A DNA stretch of 64,000 bases from JASHUC01 sp035523875 (GTDB lineage Bacteria > Pseudomonadota > Gammaproteobacteria > Steroidobacterales > Steroidobacteraceae). Every line of letters starts with the position of its first letter. The stretch's first letter is position 1. Both the position numbers and the translations under genes were made by a program. The notes below the pieces were generated by a model. That model saw only the letters and a list, made by a program, of their open reading frames with translations. It was not told the origin of the DNA and made no database searches. Where the stretch lies: contig DATKPY010000050.1 of the NCBI GenBank assembly GCA_035523875.1, positions 32,196 to 96,195 of the forward strand, written 5' to 3'. Shown here piece after piece: positions 18,262 through 29,876 of the stretch.

Positions 18262-19708
18262 GACCGGGCCCGCTCCGGGCGCGGCACCGGAGCCCTCGAG
18301 CAAGGCACCCGTCCGCCTTCGCCTGTTCGTGCTCGACACGAACGTGCTGATGCACGATCCGACGGCGATCTTCCGCTTCGAGGAGCACGACGTCTTTTTG
18401 CCGATGGTCGTGCTCGAGGAGCTCGATGCGCACAAGAAGGGTCTGTCGGAGGCGGCGCGCAACGTGCGCCAGGTGAGCCGCTTTCTCGACGACATGATGC
18501 GCGGGGCGAGCAAGGAGGAGATCGACCGCGGCCTCGCACTGCCCGCGAGCTTCTCCGGCAATCACGGCAAGAAGCCCTCGAGCGGGCGGCTCTATTTCCA
18601 GACTCGCCAGCTTGCGAGCACGCTGCCGCAGTCTCTCCCGGGGCAGGCGACCGACAACGCGATCCTCGCGCAGACGCTCGCGTTGCAGAATGAGAACGAG
18701 GCGGCCCGCGTCACGCTCGTCTCGAAGGACATCAACCTGCGGATCAAGGCGGCCGTGCTCGGGGTGCATGCGGAGGACTACTACAGCGACAAGACGCTCG
18801 AGGACACCGACGTGCTCTACTCGGGTACGGCGGCGCTGCCCAAGGACTTCTGGGATCAGCACGGCAAGGACATGCGCTCGTGGAAGGAGGCCGACCGGAC
18901 CTTCTACGAGCTGCACGGCCCGCTCGTGCGCGAGTGGCAGCCGAACCAGGGTATCTACGAGGACGGCGAGCACGGCATCGAGGGCATCGTGCGCACCGCG
19001 AGCGGCGACTCCGCGGTGATCGAGCTCACGCGCGACTACCGCAGCGAGCGCCACAACGTCTGGGGCATCACCGCGCGCAATCGTGAGCAGAACTTCGCGC
19101 TCAATCTGCTGCTTGACCCTGAGATCGATTTCGTGACGGTGCTCGGACCGGCGGGCACGGGCAAGACGCTGCTCGCGCTCGCGGCCGGGCTCGCGCAGAC
19201 GCTCGACGCCAAGCGCTTCATCGAGATCATCATGACGCGGGTCACGATCCCACTCGGTGAGGACATCGGTTTTCTCCCGGGCACCGAGGAGGAGAAAATG
19301 GAGCCCTGGATGGGTGCCCTCATGGACAATCTGGAGGTTCTCACCCAGAGCCAGGAGGGGGGCAACTGGGGACGCGCGGCCACCAACGATCTGCTGCGCA
19401 ACCGCATCAAGATCCGCTCGCTCAACTTCATGCGCGGGCGGACGTTCTTAAACCGCTTCATCATCCTGGATGAGGCGCAGAACCTCACCCCCAAGCAGAT
19501 GAAGGCCCTGGTGACCCGGGCCGGGCCGGGCACCAAGCTCGCCTGCCTGGGGAACGTCGCGCAGATCGATACGCCCTATCTCACCGAGACCACTTCAGGC
19601 ATAACATATGCGGTGAATCGTTTCCGCGGCTGGCGGCACTCGGGACATGTTACGCTTATGCGCGGCGAGCGCTCGCGGCTCGCGGACTACGCCTCGGATG
19701 CATTGTAA
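18239..19708 (+). CDS. PIN-domain plus PhoH-type ATPase
   Basis: A 489-residue PhoH2-type protein. An N-terminal PIN ribonuclease domain (RLFVLDTNVLMHDP at about 27-40; later acids in DNAILAQTL and SKDINLRIKA) is fused to a PhoH AAA-type ATPase. The ATPase has Walker A GPAGTGKTLLALAAG and Walker B RFIILDEAQNLTPKQMK. Family members act as RNA helicase-nucleases, but the cellular substrate is unknown. The start is a TTG inside bcp; a GGAGGAA ribosome site 5-6 nt upstream supports it, and no later start preserves the PIN strand with its catalytic Asp. Confidence 0.9.
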   Translation: MKRRSLSETGPAPGAAPEPSSKAPVRLRLFVLDTNVLMHDPTAIFRFEEHDVFLPMVVLEELDAHKKGLSEAARNVRQVSRFLDDMMRGASKEEIDRGLALPASFSGNHGKKPSSGRLYFQTRQLASTLPQSLPGQATDNAILAQTLALQNENEAARVTLVSKDINLRIKAAVLGVHAEDYYSDKTLEDTDVLYSGTAALPKDFWDQHGKDMRSWKEADRTFYELHGPLVREWQPNQGIYEDGEHGIEGIVRTASGDSAVIELTRDYRSERHNVWGITARNREQNFALNLLLDPEIDFVTVLGPAGTGKTLLALAAGLAQTLDAKRFIEIIMTRVTIPLGEDIGFLPGTEEEKMEPWMGALMDNLEVLTQSQEGGNWGRAATNDLLRNRIKIRSLNFMRGRTFLNRFIILDEAQNLTPKQMKALVTRAGPGTKLACLGNVAQIDTPYLTETTSGITYAVNRFRGWRHSGHVTLMRGERSRLADYASDAL

Positions 19709-19812
19709 CGATCCGTAAAGGCGGTATCGGTTGCCATCGAGGCGGGCATGCGGCGAAACTCGCGTTGTGTGGCGCGGTCGAACCCCGGGCGAACCGCGGC
19801 CAACGGACAGGC

Positions 19813-21450
19813 ATGAAACTCTCGGCTGACAATTTTCTTCGCAAGGCCTGCGTGACCCTCGGCGTCGCGGCGTTCGTAGCCTGCTCGGGCTATGCGGCCG
19901 CCCAGTCGGAAATGGATCTGCCGGACATCGGTAATCCCGCCGGCACGTACCTCTCGCGCGACGACGAGTACGACATCGGCCTGATGATCGTGCAGCAGCT
20001 GCGCGACCAGAACCAGATTCTGGAGGATCCGGAGAGCGCCGAGTACATCCAGTCGATCGGCTCGCGCCTCGCCGCGCAGGGCCCGGAGATGGCGCACCAC
20101 TTCCATTACTTCGTGGTGAACGACGGGGACCTCAACGCCTTCGCGCTCCCCGGCGGCTTCATCGGCTGCAACTACGGCACGATTCTCGCGACCGAGAGCG
20201 AGTCCGAGCTCGCCGGGGTGCTCGCGCACGAGACCGCGCACGTCACCCAGCGTCACATCGCGCGCGCGCTGGTCGCGCAGACCCACCAGACCATTGAGGC
20301 CGCCGCCACGATGCTCGCTGCGATCCTGGTCGGGGCGGCGGGCGGTGGGGCGGCCGCAGTCGAGGGCGGCATCGCAGCGGCACAGGGGATGGCGGCGCAG
20401 GGCGAGATCAATTTCACGCGCGGCGAGGAGAACGAGGCCGACCGCATCGGCATGGAGTACCTCTCGAAGGCCGGCTTCGATCCGGAGGGGATGCCGGATT
20501 TCTTCGAGACGCTGAGCCGCGAGTACGGCTACGAGGAGGGTCTGGTCCCCAAGTTTCTCCTCGACCACCCGGTGACGAGCGACCGTATCGCCGATGCCCG
20601 GGCACGAGCGGCGCACATGGACCGGCCGCGCAATCTCAAGGACTCGGTCGACTACGGACTCATTCGCGAGCGCCTGCGCGTGATCACCGCGAGCGAGGAC
20701 TATGACATTCTCGGCTACTACCGCCGGCGCCTGGAGACCACCACTCCCTCGCTCGCCGATCAGTACGGCGAGGCGATCGCGCTCATGCGCCACGCCCGAC
20801 CGACCGAGGCGGTGGAGATTCTCGAGCCGCTCGTCGCGCAGCACCAAGGTGTCATTCTGCTGCGCTCGGCGCTCGGCCAAGCGCAGGTCGCCGCCGGACA
20901 GGTCCAGGACGGGCTCACGACGTTCGCGCGGGCGGAGACGCTCTTTCCCCGTAATGTGCCCCTCACGGTCCGCTACGCCGAATCCCTGATCAAGGTGGGC
21001 CGGCCGAAGGAGGCGCACGAGCTGCTGCTCGATCTCTTCAACAACGTCGATCCCACCCCGCGCCAGATCGAGCTCACGGCGCAGGCGGCGAACGCCGCGG
21101 GCGATCGGGGCGATGCCTACTACTACATGGGCTACTACCACATCATGAACGGCAACTTACCGCTCGCGAGCTATCAGCTGGAGCTCGCGCTCAAGGTGCC
21201 GAATCTGACCACGGTGCAGCGGCTGCGCTTCCAGGCGCAGCTCGACGAGGTGCGGCAGTACATCCAGCTCGAGCGCCGCGAGAACCACGGCCGCGTGAGC
21301 GGCGGCGACGGCAGCGGCCAGTTCGACTTCAACAGCCCGTCCGCCGGCAGCGCGCAGTTCGGGAGCGGCGCGCAGCTCGGGAGCGGCGCGCAGCTCGGCA
21401 GCGATGCGCCGCCCGACGGCGCTCCTCCGTTCGACGATCGTCTGCACTGA
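19813..21450 (+). CDS. bepA: M48 metalloprotease and chaperone BepA
   Basis: A 545-residue periplasmic protease that promotes or clears outer-membrane assembly substrates such as LptD. A signal peptide (ACVTLGVAAFVACSGYAAAQ) precedes the M48 domain. Zinc ligands are His139 and His143 in HETAH and Glu208 in ENEADRIGMEYL. The C-terminal half is TPR-like (GQAQVAAGQVQDGLTTF, VRYAESLIKVGRPKEA). After the TPR part comes a low-complexity Gly/Ser/Gln tail absent from E. coli BepA. I chose MKLSADNFL because the signal peptide begins there; a 16-residue upstream extension is less likely. Confidence 0.93.
   Translation: MKLSADNFLRKACVTLGVAAFVACSGYAAAQSEMDLPDIGNPAGTYLSRDDEYDIGLMIVQQLRDQNQILEDPESAEYIQSIGSRLAAQGPEMAHHFHYFVVNDGDLNAFALPGGFIGCNYGTILATESESELAGVLAHETAHVTQRHIARALVAQTHQTIEAAATMLAAILVGAAGGGAAAVEGGIAAAQGMAAQGEINFTRGEENEADRIGMEYLSKAGFDPEGMPDFFETLSREYGYEEGLVPKFLLDHPVTSDRIADARARAAHMDRPRNLKDSVDYGLIRERLRVITASEDYDILGYYRRRLETTTPSLADQYGEAIALMRHARPTEAVEILEPLVAQHQGVILLRSALGQAQVAAGQVQDGLTTFARAETLFPRNVPLTVRYAESLIKVGRPKEAHELLLDLFNNVDPTPRQIELTAQAANAAGDRGDAYYYMGYYHIMNGNLPLASYQLELALKVPNLTTVQRLRFQAQLDEVRQYIQLERRENHGRVSGGDGSGQFDFNSPSAGSAQFGSGAQLGSGAQLGSDAPPDGAPPFDDRLH
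21361..21396 (+). repeat. Two exact 18-bp tandem repeats in the bepA tail
   Basis: GGGAGCGGCGCGCAGCTC occurs twice in direct succession, encoding GSGAQL twice, with degenerate copies on either side. The tail is probably unstructured, and its copy number may vary between strains. Confidence 0.85.
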
Positions 21451-21554
21451 TCCCCGCCCCGACACGCCGCGTTCCGACATCGACCAGACGCTTGCGGGCA
21501 CTGCGCCCTGCCGCTGCTAGAATTGCCCCGTCCACCCTTACGGTCCTGCAAGTC

Positions 21555-22343
21555 ATGCCCAAGGAATCGGCAGCGCCCACCGCGCTCGTACTGATCATTG
21601 TCGCCGCCGTCGTGAGCGGCTGCGCCACTCAACCCGTCGCGCACAAGGATCCCCGCGACCCCTGGGAGCGCTCGAATCGCGCAGTGTGGAATTTCGACAT
21701 GCGCCTGTACCACAAGGTCGCGCAGCCCGTCGGCAGCACCTACACGCGCGTAACCCCGCACTTCCTGCAGGTCGGCATCGGCAACTTCTTCGACAACGCC
21801 CAGTATCCGGTCGTCTTCGTGAACGACTTCCTGCAGGCAAAGTTCAAGACCGGGCTCACGGATACCGGCCGCTTCATCATGAACTCGACGATCGGCCTCG
21901 GGGGCCTGTTCGATCCCGCCGCAGCGGCCGGCATCCCGAAGAACGACAACGACTTCGGGCGCACGCTCGGAACCTGGGGAGTTCCCCCGGGACCCTATCT
22001 GGTGCTCCCGTTCGTCGGACCCTCGGACATCCGGGATACCGCCGGCAAAGTGCCCGACGGGTACTTGTCACTGCAGAACTATCTCGGCTACACCTGGGAG
22101 AATCTCGGGGTGCAGACGGTCTACTTTCTCGACCTCGATGCGCGCACGGTGATTCCGGTCTACCGACTGCTCGAATCACAGCATCCGTTCGACCAGTACG
22201 CGTTCGCCCGCAACGCCTACCTCCAGCAGCGTCAGTACCTCATCCGCGGCCAATCCGTGAAGACCGAGGAGCAGCAGGAGGAGGAGCTCGAGAGGTCGCT
22301 GCAAGACTCCGATCCGGGCGCCGGCTCACCCCCCCGCCAGTAG
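21555..22343 (+). CDS. mlaA: Phospholipid-transport lipoprotein MlaA (VacJ)
   Basis: A 262-residue outer-membrane lipoprotein that removes mislocalised phospholipids from the outer leaflet and passes them to MlaC. The lipobox is VVSGC (Cys23), followed by DPWERSNRAVWNFDMRLY, NFFDNAQYPVVFVNDFLQ, and the diagnostic LGTWGVPPGPYLVLPFVGPS. I chose the ATG that places the signal peptide directly at the N-terminus; an in-frame extension of 21 residues would bury it. The 3-prime end overlaps convergent mlaB by 18 bp, so mlaA faces the mlaFEDCB operon it works with. Confidence 0.95.
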   Translation: MPKESAAPTALVLIIVAAVVSGCATQPVAHKDPRDPWERSNRAVWNFDMRLYHKVAQPVGSTYTRVTPHFLQVGIGNFFDNAQYPVVFVNDFLQAKFKTGLTDTGRFIMNSTIGLGGLFDPAAAAGIPKNDNDFGRTLGTWGVPPGPYLVLPFVGPSDIRDTAGKVPDGYLSLQNYLGYTWENLGVQTVYFLDLDARTVIPVYRLLESQHPFDQYAFARNAYLQQRQYLIRGQSVKTEEQQEEELERSLQDSDPGAGSPPRQ

Positions 22344-22673
22344 CCCCTCCACCTCGCTGATCCGCGCAATCGCACGGATGGCGTGCGGAACGTTCGTGAG
22401 CGCGAGGTGCCGCGAGTTGCGGTGCGCCCACGCGAGCCATTCGATCAGGACGGCGAGGCCGGCGCTGTCGGCGGCGCCGACGCCGCTCAGATCCGCCTCG
22501 AGCGCTGTCGCCGTCGAGGCGCCGAAGAGGCGGATGCCGGTCTCGACGGCTGCTCGGGCGGTGCGGAACGTGAGCCCTCCGCGCACGGCGAATCTGCCGG
22601 GCCCCGCCGGCACCACCTGCACGGCGCCCTCGACAGGGATCCCCGTAGAGGCGCCTGGAGCCGAATCATTCAC
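22326..22673 (-). CDS. mlaB: STAS-domain subunit of the Mla transporter
   Basis: About 115 residues forming a STAS domain (VQVVPAGPGRFAVRGGLTF, then LEADLSGVGAADSAGLAVLI with the conserved Ser of the GADSAG-type loop). It binds MlaF and stabilises the MlaFEDB complex on the cytoplasmic face. Two tandem GTG codons can start it; I favour the second (22673) because an AAGG lies 7 nt upstream. It is last in mlaFEDCB, 10 bp after mlaC. Confidence 0.88.
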   Translation of the reverse strand: MNDSAPGASTGIPVEGAVQVVPAGPGRFAVRGGLTFRTARAAVETGIRLFGASTATALEADLSGVGAADSAGLAVLIEWLAWAHRNSRHLALTNVPHAIRAIARISEVEGLLAGG

Positions 22674-22683
22674 CACGCGGCCT

Positions 22684-23370
22684 TTACGAGCTGCGGCCCG
22701 TCGTTGCGCCGAGCGCCGCGGGCTTCTCACCGTGCTCGAGCCGCTCGATCACCGCATCGAGGCCCTGCTGCTCGATCTGCGCGCCGAAGTCGTCGCGGAA
22801 GCTCTTCACGTAGCTGATACCCTCGATGATCACGTCCCAGGCCTTCCAGCCCTGGGGCGTCATGCGCAGCGCGTAGTCGACCTCGACCTTGGAGCCGTCG
22901 TCGCGCCGGATGACGGTACGCACGAAGGCGTCGCGCGCGCCCGCTGACACGTGGGTGGGATACACCTGGAGCCGATCGGCGCGGAACTCGAGAAGCGCAC
23001 TTCCATAATTGTTGAACAGGGAGCCCTCGAACGCGTTGATGAAGCGCTGCTGCTGCGCCGGGGTGGCCGTGCGCCAGTAGCGTCCGAGCACCAGCCGCGC
23101 CGCGTATTGGATGTCGAAGTGCGGGAGCACGTCCCGGTCGACCGCCTGACGCAGGAGCGCGGGATCCTTGCGGTACTCCGCACGATGCGCATCGAGCTCC
23201 TGGAGGAACCCGTGTGCCGCATTCTCAACGACCTGCGAGGGCTGCTCGTCGCCCGCCGCCGCACTTGCGCTCACCGCGTCCCGGGCCGCGCCCGGGGTCG
23301 GGGCCACGCACACGAACAGCGCGCTCGCGAAGAGCGCGCCGACTCCGAACCATCCAAGCGGCGATGTCAT
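22684..23370 (-). CDS. mlaC: Periplasmic phospholipid-binding protein MlaC
   Basis: A 228-residue shuttle between MlaA and the inner-membrane MlaFEDB complex. A signal peptide (GWFGVGALFASALFVCVAPTPGAARD) precedes the MlaC/Ttg2D domain: VLPHFDIQYAARLVLGRYWR, RFINAFEGSLFNNYGSALL, then GWKAWDVIIEGISYVKSFRD. It is 31 bp downstream of mlaD. Confidence 0.94.
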   Translation of the reverse strand: MTSPLGWFGVGALFASALFVCVAPTPGAARDAVSASAAAGDEQPSQVVENAAHGFLQELDAHRAEYRKDPALLRQAVDRDVLPHFDIQYAARLVLGRYWRTATPAQQQRFINAFEGSLFNNYGSALLEFRADRLQVYPTHVSAGARDAFVRTVIRRDDGSKVEVDYALRMTPQGWKAWDVIIEGISYVKSFRDDFGAQIEQQGLDAVIERLEHGEKPAALGATTGRSS

Positions 23371-23401
23371 GACCTCGGCTCCTCGATGCGCCCGCGGACC
23401 T

Positions 23402-23983
23402 TCACTGCTGCGCCCCCGCCTTGGAGTGCGCGCTTCCCCCGCGCGGCGTGCCGCTCGTGCTGCTGCTGCTGCTCGCAGCGCCGCTCCCCGCGCCGCCGCC
23501 CGCGCCGGAATCGCTCGGCTTGCTTGCGAAGCTCGCGAACAGCTTGTTCACGATGTTCTCGAGCACCAGCGCCGGCTGGGTGAACTGGATGCGGCTGCCG
23601 TTCTTGAGATAGGTCTCCGACCCGCCCGGTCCGAGTGCCACATACTGAGCGCCGAGCAGGCCCTCGGTGTCGATGCTCGCATCGCTGTCGTCGGGAATCT
23701 GCGTGTACCGCGAATCGAGGCGCATCGTGACGAGCGCGCGGTCGCTCTGCGGGTCGATGCCGATTCCGACCACATCGCCCACGCGCACACCCGCCATGCT
23801 CACGGGCGCGCCCACCTTGAGCTGTCCGATGTTGTCGAACTCCGCCGTGACGCGGTAACCGGCCCGCGTTCCCCCGAGCTTCAAGCCGCTCGAGGGCAAC
23901 TGAGTGGTGAGAAAGACGAGCGCAGCGAAGCCGAGCAGCACGAACAGCCCGGTTCCGATCTCGAGGGTACGATTGGCCCGCAT
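23402..23983 (-). CDS. mlaD: MCE-domain subunit MlaD
   Basis: A 193-residue inner-membrane anchored hexamer-forming protein. One N-terminal transmembrane helix (TGLFVLLGFAALVFLTTQL) is followed by an MCE domain at about 38-117: GYRVTAEFDNIGQLKVGAPV, SMAGVRVGDVVGIGI. The C-terminus is a Ser/Gly/Ala low-complexity tail (SSSSSTSGTPRGGSAHSK), longer than needed for the fold. It lies between mlaE and mlaC. Confidence 0.94.
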   Translation of the reverse strand: MRANRTLEIGTGLFVLLGFAALVFLTTQLPSSGLKLGGTRAGYRVTAEFDNIGQLKVGAPVSMAGVRVGDVVGIGIDPQSDRALVTMRLDSRYTQIPDDSDASIDTEGLLGAQYVALGPGGSETYLKNGSRIQFTQPALVLENIVNKLFASFASKPSDSGAGGGAGSGAASSSSSTSGTPRGGSAHSKAGAQQ

Positions 23984-23998
23984 CTTCGGTCACACCTT

Positions 23999-24763
23999 CT
24001 AGAGAAATGCCGCCGTCAGCATGTAGTCGATGAGCAAAGTCAGCACGGAGGATGCGACGACGGTCCGCGTCGTCGCAAGTCCCACCCCCTCGGCGGTCGC
24101 GTCGGTATGGTAGCCCTCGTAGACCGCGATGAGAGTCACGACGAACCCGAACACGAGGCTCTTGACGATGCCCTCGTTCACGTCGTGGAGCGCGACGGAG
24201 CTTTGCATTTGCGACCAAAAGGAGCCCACATCGACGCCCATCATCTGCACGCCGACGAGCTGCGCCCCGAATAGGCCGGCGATGCTGAAGACGGCGGTGA
24301 GGAGCGGCATCGAGATGAGCCCGCCCAGGAACCGCGGAGCGACGACGTGGCGCACCGGATCGACCGCCATGATGTCCATCGCGGTGAGTTGATCGGTCGC
24401 ACGCATGAGCCCGATCTCGGAGGTGAGCGCCGTGCCGGCGCGCCCTGCGAAGAGCAGTGCCGTGAGCACCGGCCCGAGCTCCTTGATGAGGCTCAATGCG
24501 GCGGCGACGCCGAGCACGTCCTCGGAGCCGAAGCGCTGCAGCAGGTTGTAGCCCTGCAGGCCGAGCACCGCGCCGGTGGACATGCCCGAGAGCATGATGA
24601 TGATGAGCGAGCGGCCACCCGCGTTGTAGATCTGCTCGACGATGAGACCGGGGCGCGCGAGCGCTGGGCCGCAGGCCGCGAGCAGCCGGAAGGCGAAGAG
24701 CGCAATCGCTCCGATGCGCTGCGTACCGCGCGCGATCGAGCCCGTTTCGCGCCCGTTCGTCAC
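23999..24763 (-). CDS. mlaE: Permease subunit MlaE
   Basis: A 254-residue integral membrane subunit. Several hydrophobic spans alternate with the MlaE/YrbE hallmark ELGPVLTALLFAGRAGTALTSE, then RATDQLTAMDIMAVDPVRHVVAPRFL, and the C-terminal EGVGLATTRTVVASSVLTLLIDYML. It overlaps mlaF by 4 bases, indicating translational coupling. Confidence 0.95.
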   Translation of the reverse strand: MTNGRETGSIARGTQRIGAIALFAFRLLAACGPALARPGLIVEQIYNAGGRSLIIIMLSGMSTGAVLGLQGYNLLQRFGSEDVLGVAAALSLIKELGPVLTALLFAGRAGTALTSEIGLMRATDQLTAMDIMAVDPVRHVVAPRFLGGLISMPLLTAVFSIAGLFGAQLVGVQMMGVDVGSFWSQMQSSVALHDVNEGIVKSLVFGFVVTLIAVYEGYHTDATAEGVGLATTRTVVASSVLTLLIDYMLTAAFL

Positions 24764-25644
24764 CGAACCTCCCCCTCGAGGAGCTGCTGCGCATATTCGG
24801 GCGCCGGATACTGAAACGGCACGGGCCCGTCGGGGCTGCCGCTCAGAAACTGCCGCACGATCGGCGAGTCGCTCGCTTCGAGCTCCTTGGGCGTGCCGGC
24901 CGCGACGACGCGCCCCTCCGCGATGAGGTAGCTGTCGTGCGCGATCATCGCGAGCTCCTGGACGTCGTGGGAGACGACGATGCTCGTGATGCCGAGCGCC
25001 TCGTTCATCATCTGAATGAGCCGCAGGATCATCCCGAGGCCGATCGGATCGAGGCCAACGAACGGCTCGTCGTAGATGAGCAGTTCCGGATCCATGACGA
25101 CCGCGCGCGCGAGCGCCACGCGGCGTGCCATGCCGCCGGAGAGCTCCGCCGGCATGAGGCTCGCGGCGCCGCGCAGCCCCACCGCCTGGAGCTTGGTGAG
25201 AACGAGGGCGCGGATGAGCGGCTCGCTCAAGTTGGTATGCTCGCGCAGGGGAAAAGCCACGTTCTCGAACACATCGAGATCGGTGAGCAGCGCGCCGTTC
25301 TGGAACAACATGCCCATGCGCCGGCGCATGGCGAAGACCTCACGCGTCCGCAGGTGGCCCACGTCCCGTCCCCAGACGCGGACCGCCCCGCTGTCGGCGT
25401 AGGCCTGCGCGGTGATGAGCTTGAGGAGCGTCGTTTTTCCGGTGCCGCTCGGTCCCATCACCGCTGTGATGCGCCCGCGGCGAGCGCGCAGGGTGAGTCC
25501 CGAGAAGATCTGCCGGCCGCCGATCGAGTAATCCACATCGCTCGCCTCGACCACGACGTCGCCCGCGGCGTCGTGCAGCGCCGCGGCGTGCGGTTCCGAG
25601 GCGGTCACGGAGCGCCGATCGCGGAGGCCATGACCGCCGGGCAC
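24760..25644 (-). CDS. mlaF: ATPase subunit MlaF
   Basis: A 294-residue ABC ATPase driving phospholipid movement by MlaFEDB. Walker A is GPSGTGKTTLLKLI, the Q-loop is GMLFQNGALLTDL, the signature is ELSGGMARRVALARA, Walker B is PELLIYDEPFVGLDP, and the switch His is in IVVSHDVQELAM. The annotated GTG lies 1 base after the upstream aldolase stop. A second in-frame GTG at 25608 would drop 12 residues and is equally plausible. First gene of mlaFEDCB; cotranscription with the aldolase is possible from the spacing. Confidence 0.94.
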   Translation of the reverse strand: MPGGHGLRDRRSVTASEPHAAALHDAAGDVVVEASDVDYSIGGRQIFSGLTLRARRGRITAVMGPSGTGKTTLLKLITAQAYADSGAVRVWGRDVGHLRTREVFAMRRRMGMLFQNGALLTDLDVFENVAFPLREHTNLSEPLIRALVLTKLQAVGLRGAASLMPAELSGGMARRVALARAVVMDPELLIYDEPFVGLDPIGLGMILRLIQMMNEALGITSIVVSHDVQELAMIAHDSYLIAEGRVVAAGTPKELEASDSPIVRQFLSGSPDGPVPFQYPAPEYAQQLLEGEVR

Positions 25645-25645
25645 C

Positions 25646-26668
25646 TCAAGCCGCTTCGCTCTCGAGCGCCGGGCGGTAGAGCCCCTTGGTCGCGAGCCCG
25701 TTGAGCTTTGCGCGCCGCGCGAACTCCTTCTGGCCGGCGGCGAAGTTGGCCGCAGCGCCGCCCCAACCCTTGAGCGCCGTGTCCTGCAGCGCGCGACCGT
25801 AGCTGAAGGTGAGATTCCAGGGCAGCGGCCCCATCTGGTTCATGAGCGAGAGATGGAGCGTCGCTTCCTGTGGAGACTGACCGCCGGAGAGAAACGCGAT
25901 GCCGGGCACGGCCGCGGGCACGTGGTGCTTGAGGCAGCGCACCGTCGCATCCGCCACCTCCTGCGGTCCGGCGCGGTTCGCCGCCGACTTCCCCGAGATC
26001 ACCATGTTGGGCTTGAGCACCATGCCCTCGAGCCAGATGCGATGCGCGAAGAGCTGCCGGAACACCTCCGCGAGGACCCGCTCGGTGACCTCCTGGCAGC
26101 GCACGATCGAGTGGTCTCCATCCATCAGCACCTCCGGCTCGACGATGGGCACGATGTCCTGCTCCTGACAGAGCGCCGCATAGCGCGCGAGCGCGTGCGC
26201 ATTCGCATGGATCGCGAAGTCGGAGGGAATATCCGCGCCGATGTCGATCACCGCGCGCCACTTGGCGAAGCGCGCTCCGAGCTGGTGGTACCCGGTGAGC
26301 CGCTCGCGCAGGCCGTCGAGCCCCTCCGTGATCGTCTCGCCCGGGAAGCCCGCGAGCGGCTTCGCACCGGTGTCCACCTTGATGCCGGGAATCATCCCGT
26401 GCTCGCGCAGATACTCGGGAAAGGGCACGCCGTCGTGCGTTCTCTGGCGGATGGTCTCGTCGTAGAGAATGACGCCGCTCACGTACTGGCCCGCATCCGG
26501 CGCCGTGAACAGCATCTCGCGGTAGCTGCGGCGATGCTCCTCGGTGGAATCGAGCTTGATGCTGTCGAAGCGCCTCTTGATGGTGCTCGAGCTCTCATCG
26601 GCCGCGAGAATCCCCCTCCCCTTCGCCACCATCGCCTGCGCCGTGCGCTCGAGCTCGCTGCGATTCAT
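25646..26668 (-). CDS. Class I fructose-bisphosphate aldolase
   Basis: A 340-residue eukaryote-type class I aldolase of glycolysis/gluconeogenesis. Motifs: GRGILAADESSSTIKRRFDS, KVDTGAKPLAGFPGETITEG, IVPIVEPEVLMDGDH, and the Schiff-base Lys in LEGMVLKPNMVISGKSA, with FLSGGQSPQEATLHLSLMNQ. Class I enzymes of this type are patchy in proteobacteria, and here it sits directly upstream of mlaF. I chose the ATG giving MNRSELERTA; a 60-residue upstream extension has no family resemblance. Its start is about 194 bp from divergent sufR. Confidence 0.95.
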   Translation of the reverse strand: MNRSELERTAQAMVAKGRGILAADESSSTIKRRFDSIKLDSTEEHRRSYREMLFTAPDAGQYVSGVILYDETIRQRTHDGVPFPEYLREHGMIPGIKVDTGAKPLAGFPGETITEGLDGLRERLTGYHQLGARFAKWRAVIDIGADIPSDFAIHANAHALARYAALCQEQDIVPIVEPEVLMDGDHSIVRCQEVTERVLAEVFRQLFAHRIWLEGMVLKPNMVISGKSAANRAGPQEVADATVRCLKHHVPAAVPGIAFLSGGQSPQEATLHLSLMNQMGPLPWNLTFSYGRALQDTALKGWGGAAANFAAGQKEFARRAKLNGLATKGLYRPALESEAA

Positions 26669-26830
26669 GCTTCGACCTCCGGTTGTGCCAGTGACGCCGC
26701 CCATGGGTTGGACCGCTGCGACCCCTGTGGGTGCGGCCCGCAACGCCCGCGCCTCACCGGGCGCGAAGGATAGCAAATGCCGTGCGGCGGCAGCCTCATG
26801 CGCAGTGCCTGGCGCCGGCGACAAATCAGT

Positions 26831-26841
26831 ACTAAAATAGT
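26831..26841. promoter_or_regulatory. IscR type-1-like palindrome over a putative -10 of the suf operon
   Basis: ACTAAAATAGT matches the centre of the E. coli type-1 IscR consensus (ACTRWWWYAGT) exactly, while the outer bases match only partly. It contains a TAAAAT hexamer that could be the -10 element and lies 22 bp upstream of the Rrf2 regulator start. This suggests autorepression by the Fe-S form of the regulator. Seen in sequence; binding is inferred. Confidence 0.5.
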
Positions 26842-26862
26842 CCCACATTCAAGGAACCCTCT

Positions 26863-27327
26863 ATGCTGCGCATCAGCAAGCTGACCGATTACGCGACGGT
26901 GATCCTCGCCACGCTCGCGGCGGAGCCCGCGCGGGTGCAGACCGCAACGGCGCTCGCCGAGTGCACGCACATCCAAGCGCCCACGGTGAGCAAGCTCTTG
27001 AAGCAGCTGCAGCGCGCCGGGCTCGTGAGCTCGACGCGCGGACTGCACGGCGGCTACCAGCTCTCACGCCCGGCCGCCGAGATCAGCGCGGCCGCGATCC
27101 TCGATGCGCTCGAGGGACCGCTCGCACTCACGGACTGCTCGGCGGGCCACGGGCAGTGCGGGATCGAGGAGACCTGCCGCGTGGGGCGGGTGTGGCAACG
27201 CCTGAACCTCGCGATCCGCCGCTCGCTCTACGAAGTCACGCTCGCCCAGCTCGCCGGGATCGATGCGGTGCAACCGCACCTGCCCTCCGTCGAGCGCGAG
27301 ATCAAGTTCGCCGCGCGCGGACACTGA
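26863..27327 (+). CDS. Rrf2-family Fe-S-sensing regulator of the SUF operon
   Basis: A 154-residue IscR relative. A winged helix-turn-helix (QAPTVSKLLKQLQRAGLVSS, then GLHGGYQLSRP) precedes three conserved Cys at 92, 99 and 105 (DCSAGHGQCGIEETC), the ligands of a [2Fe-2S] cluster in IscR. As first gene of the suf cluster, 23 bp before sufB, it is the likely autoregulator that senses Fe-S demand. Called SUF system Fe-S assembly regulator in related genomes. Confidence 0.93.
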   Translation: MLRISKLTDYATVILATLAAEPARVQTATALAECTHIQAPTVSKLLKQLQRAGLVSSTRGLHGGYQLSRPAAEISAAAILDALEGPLALTDCSAGHGQCGIEETCRVGRVWQRLNLAIRRSLYEVTLAQLAGIDAVQPHLPSVEREIKFAARGH

Positions 27328-27350
27328 GGCAACAAGGAAACGATTCGAGC

Positions 27351-29875
<2,525 letters not shown>

Positions 29876-29876
<1 letters not shown>

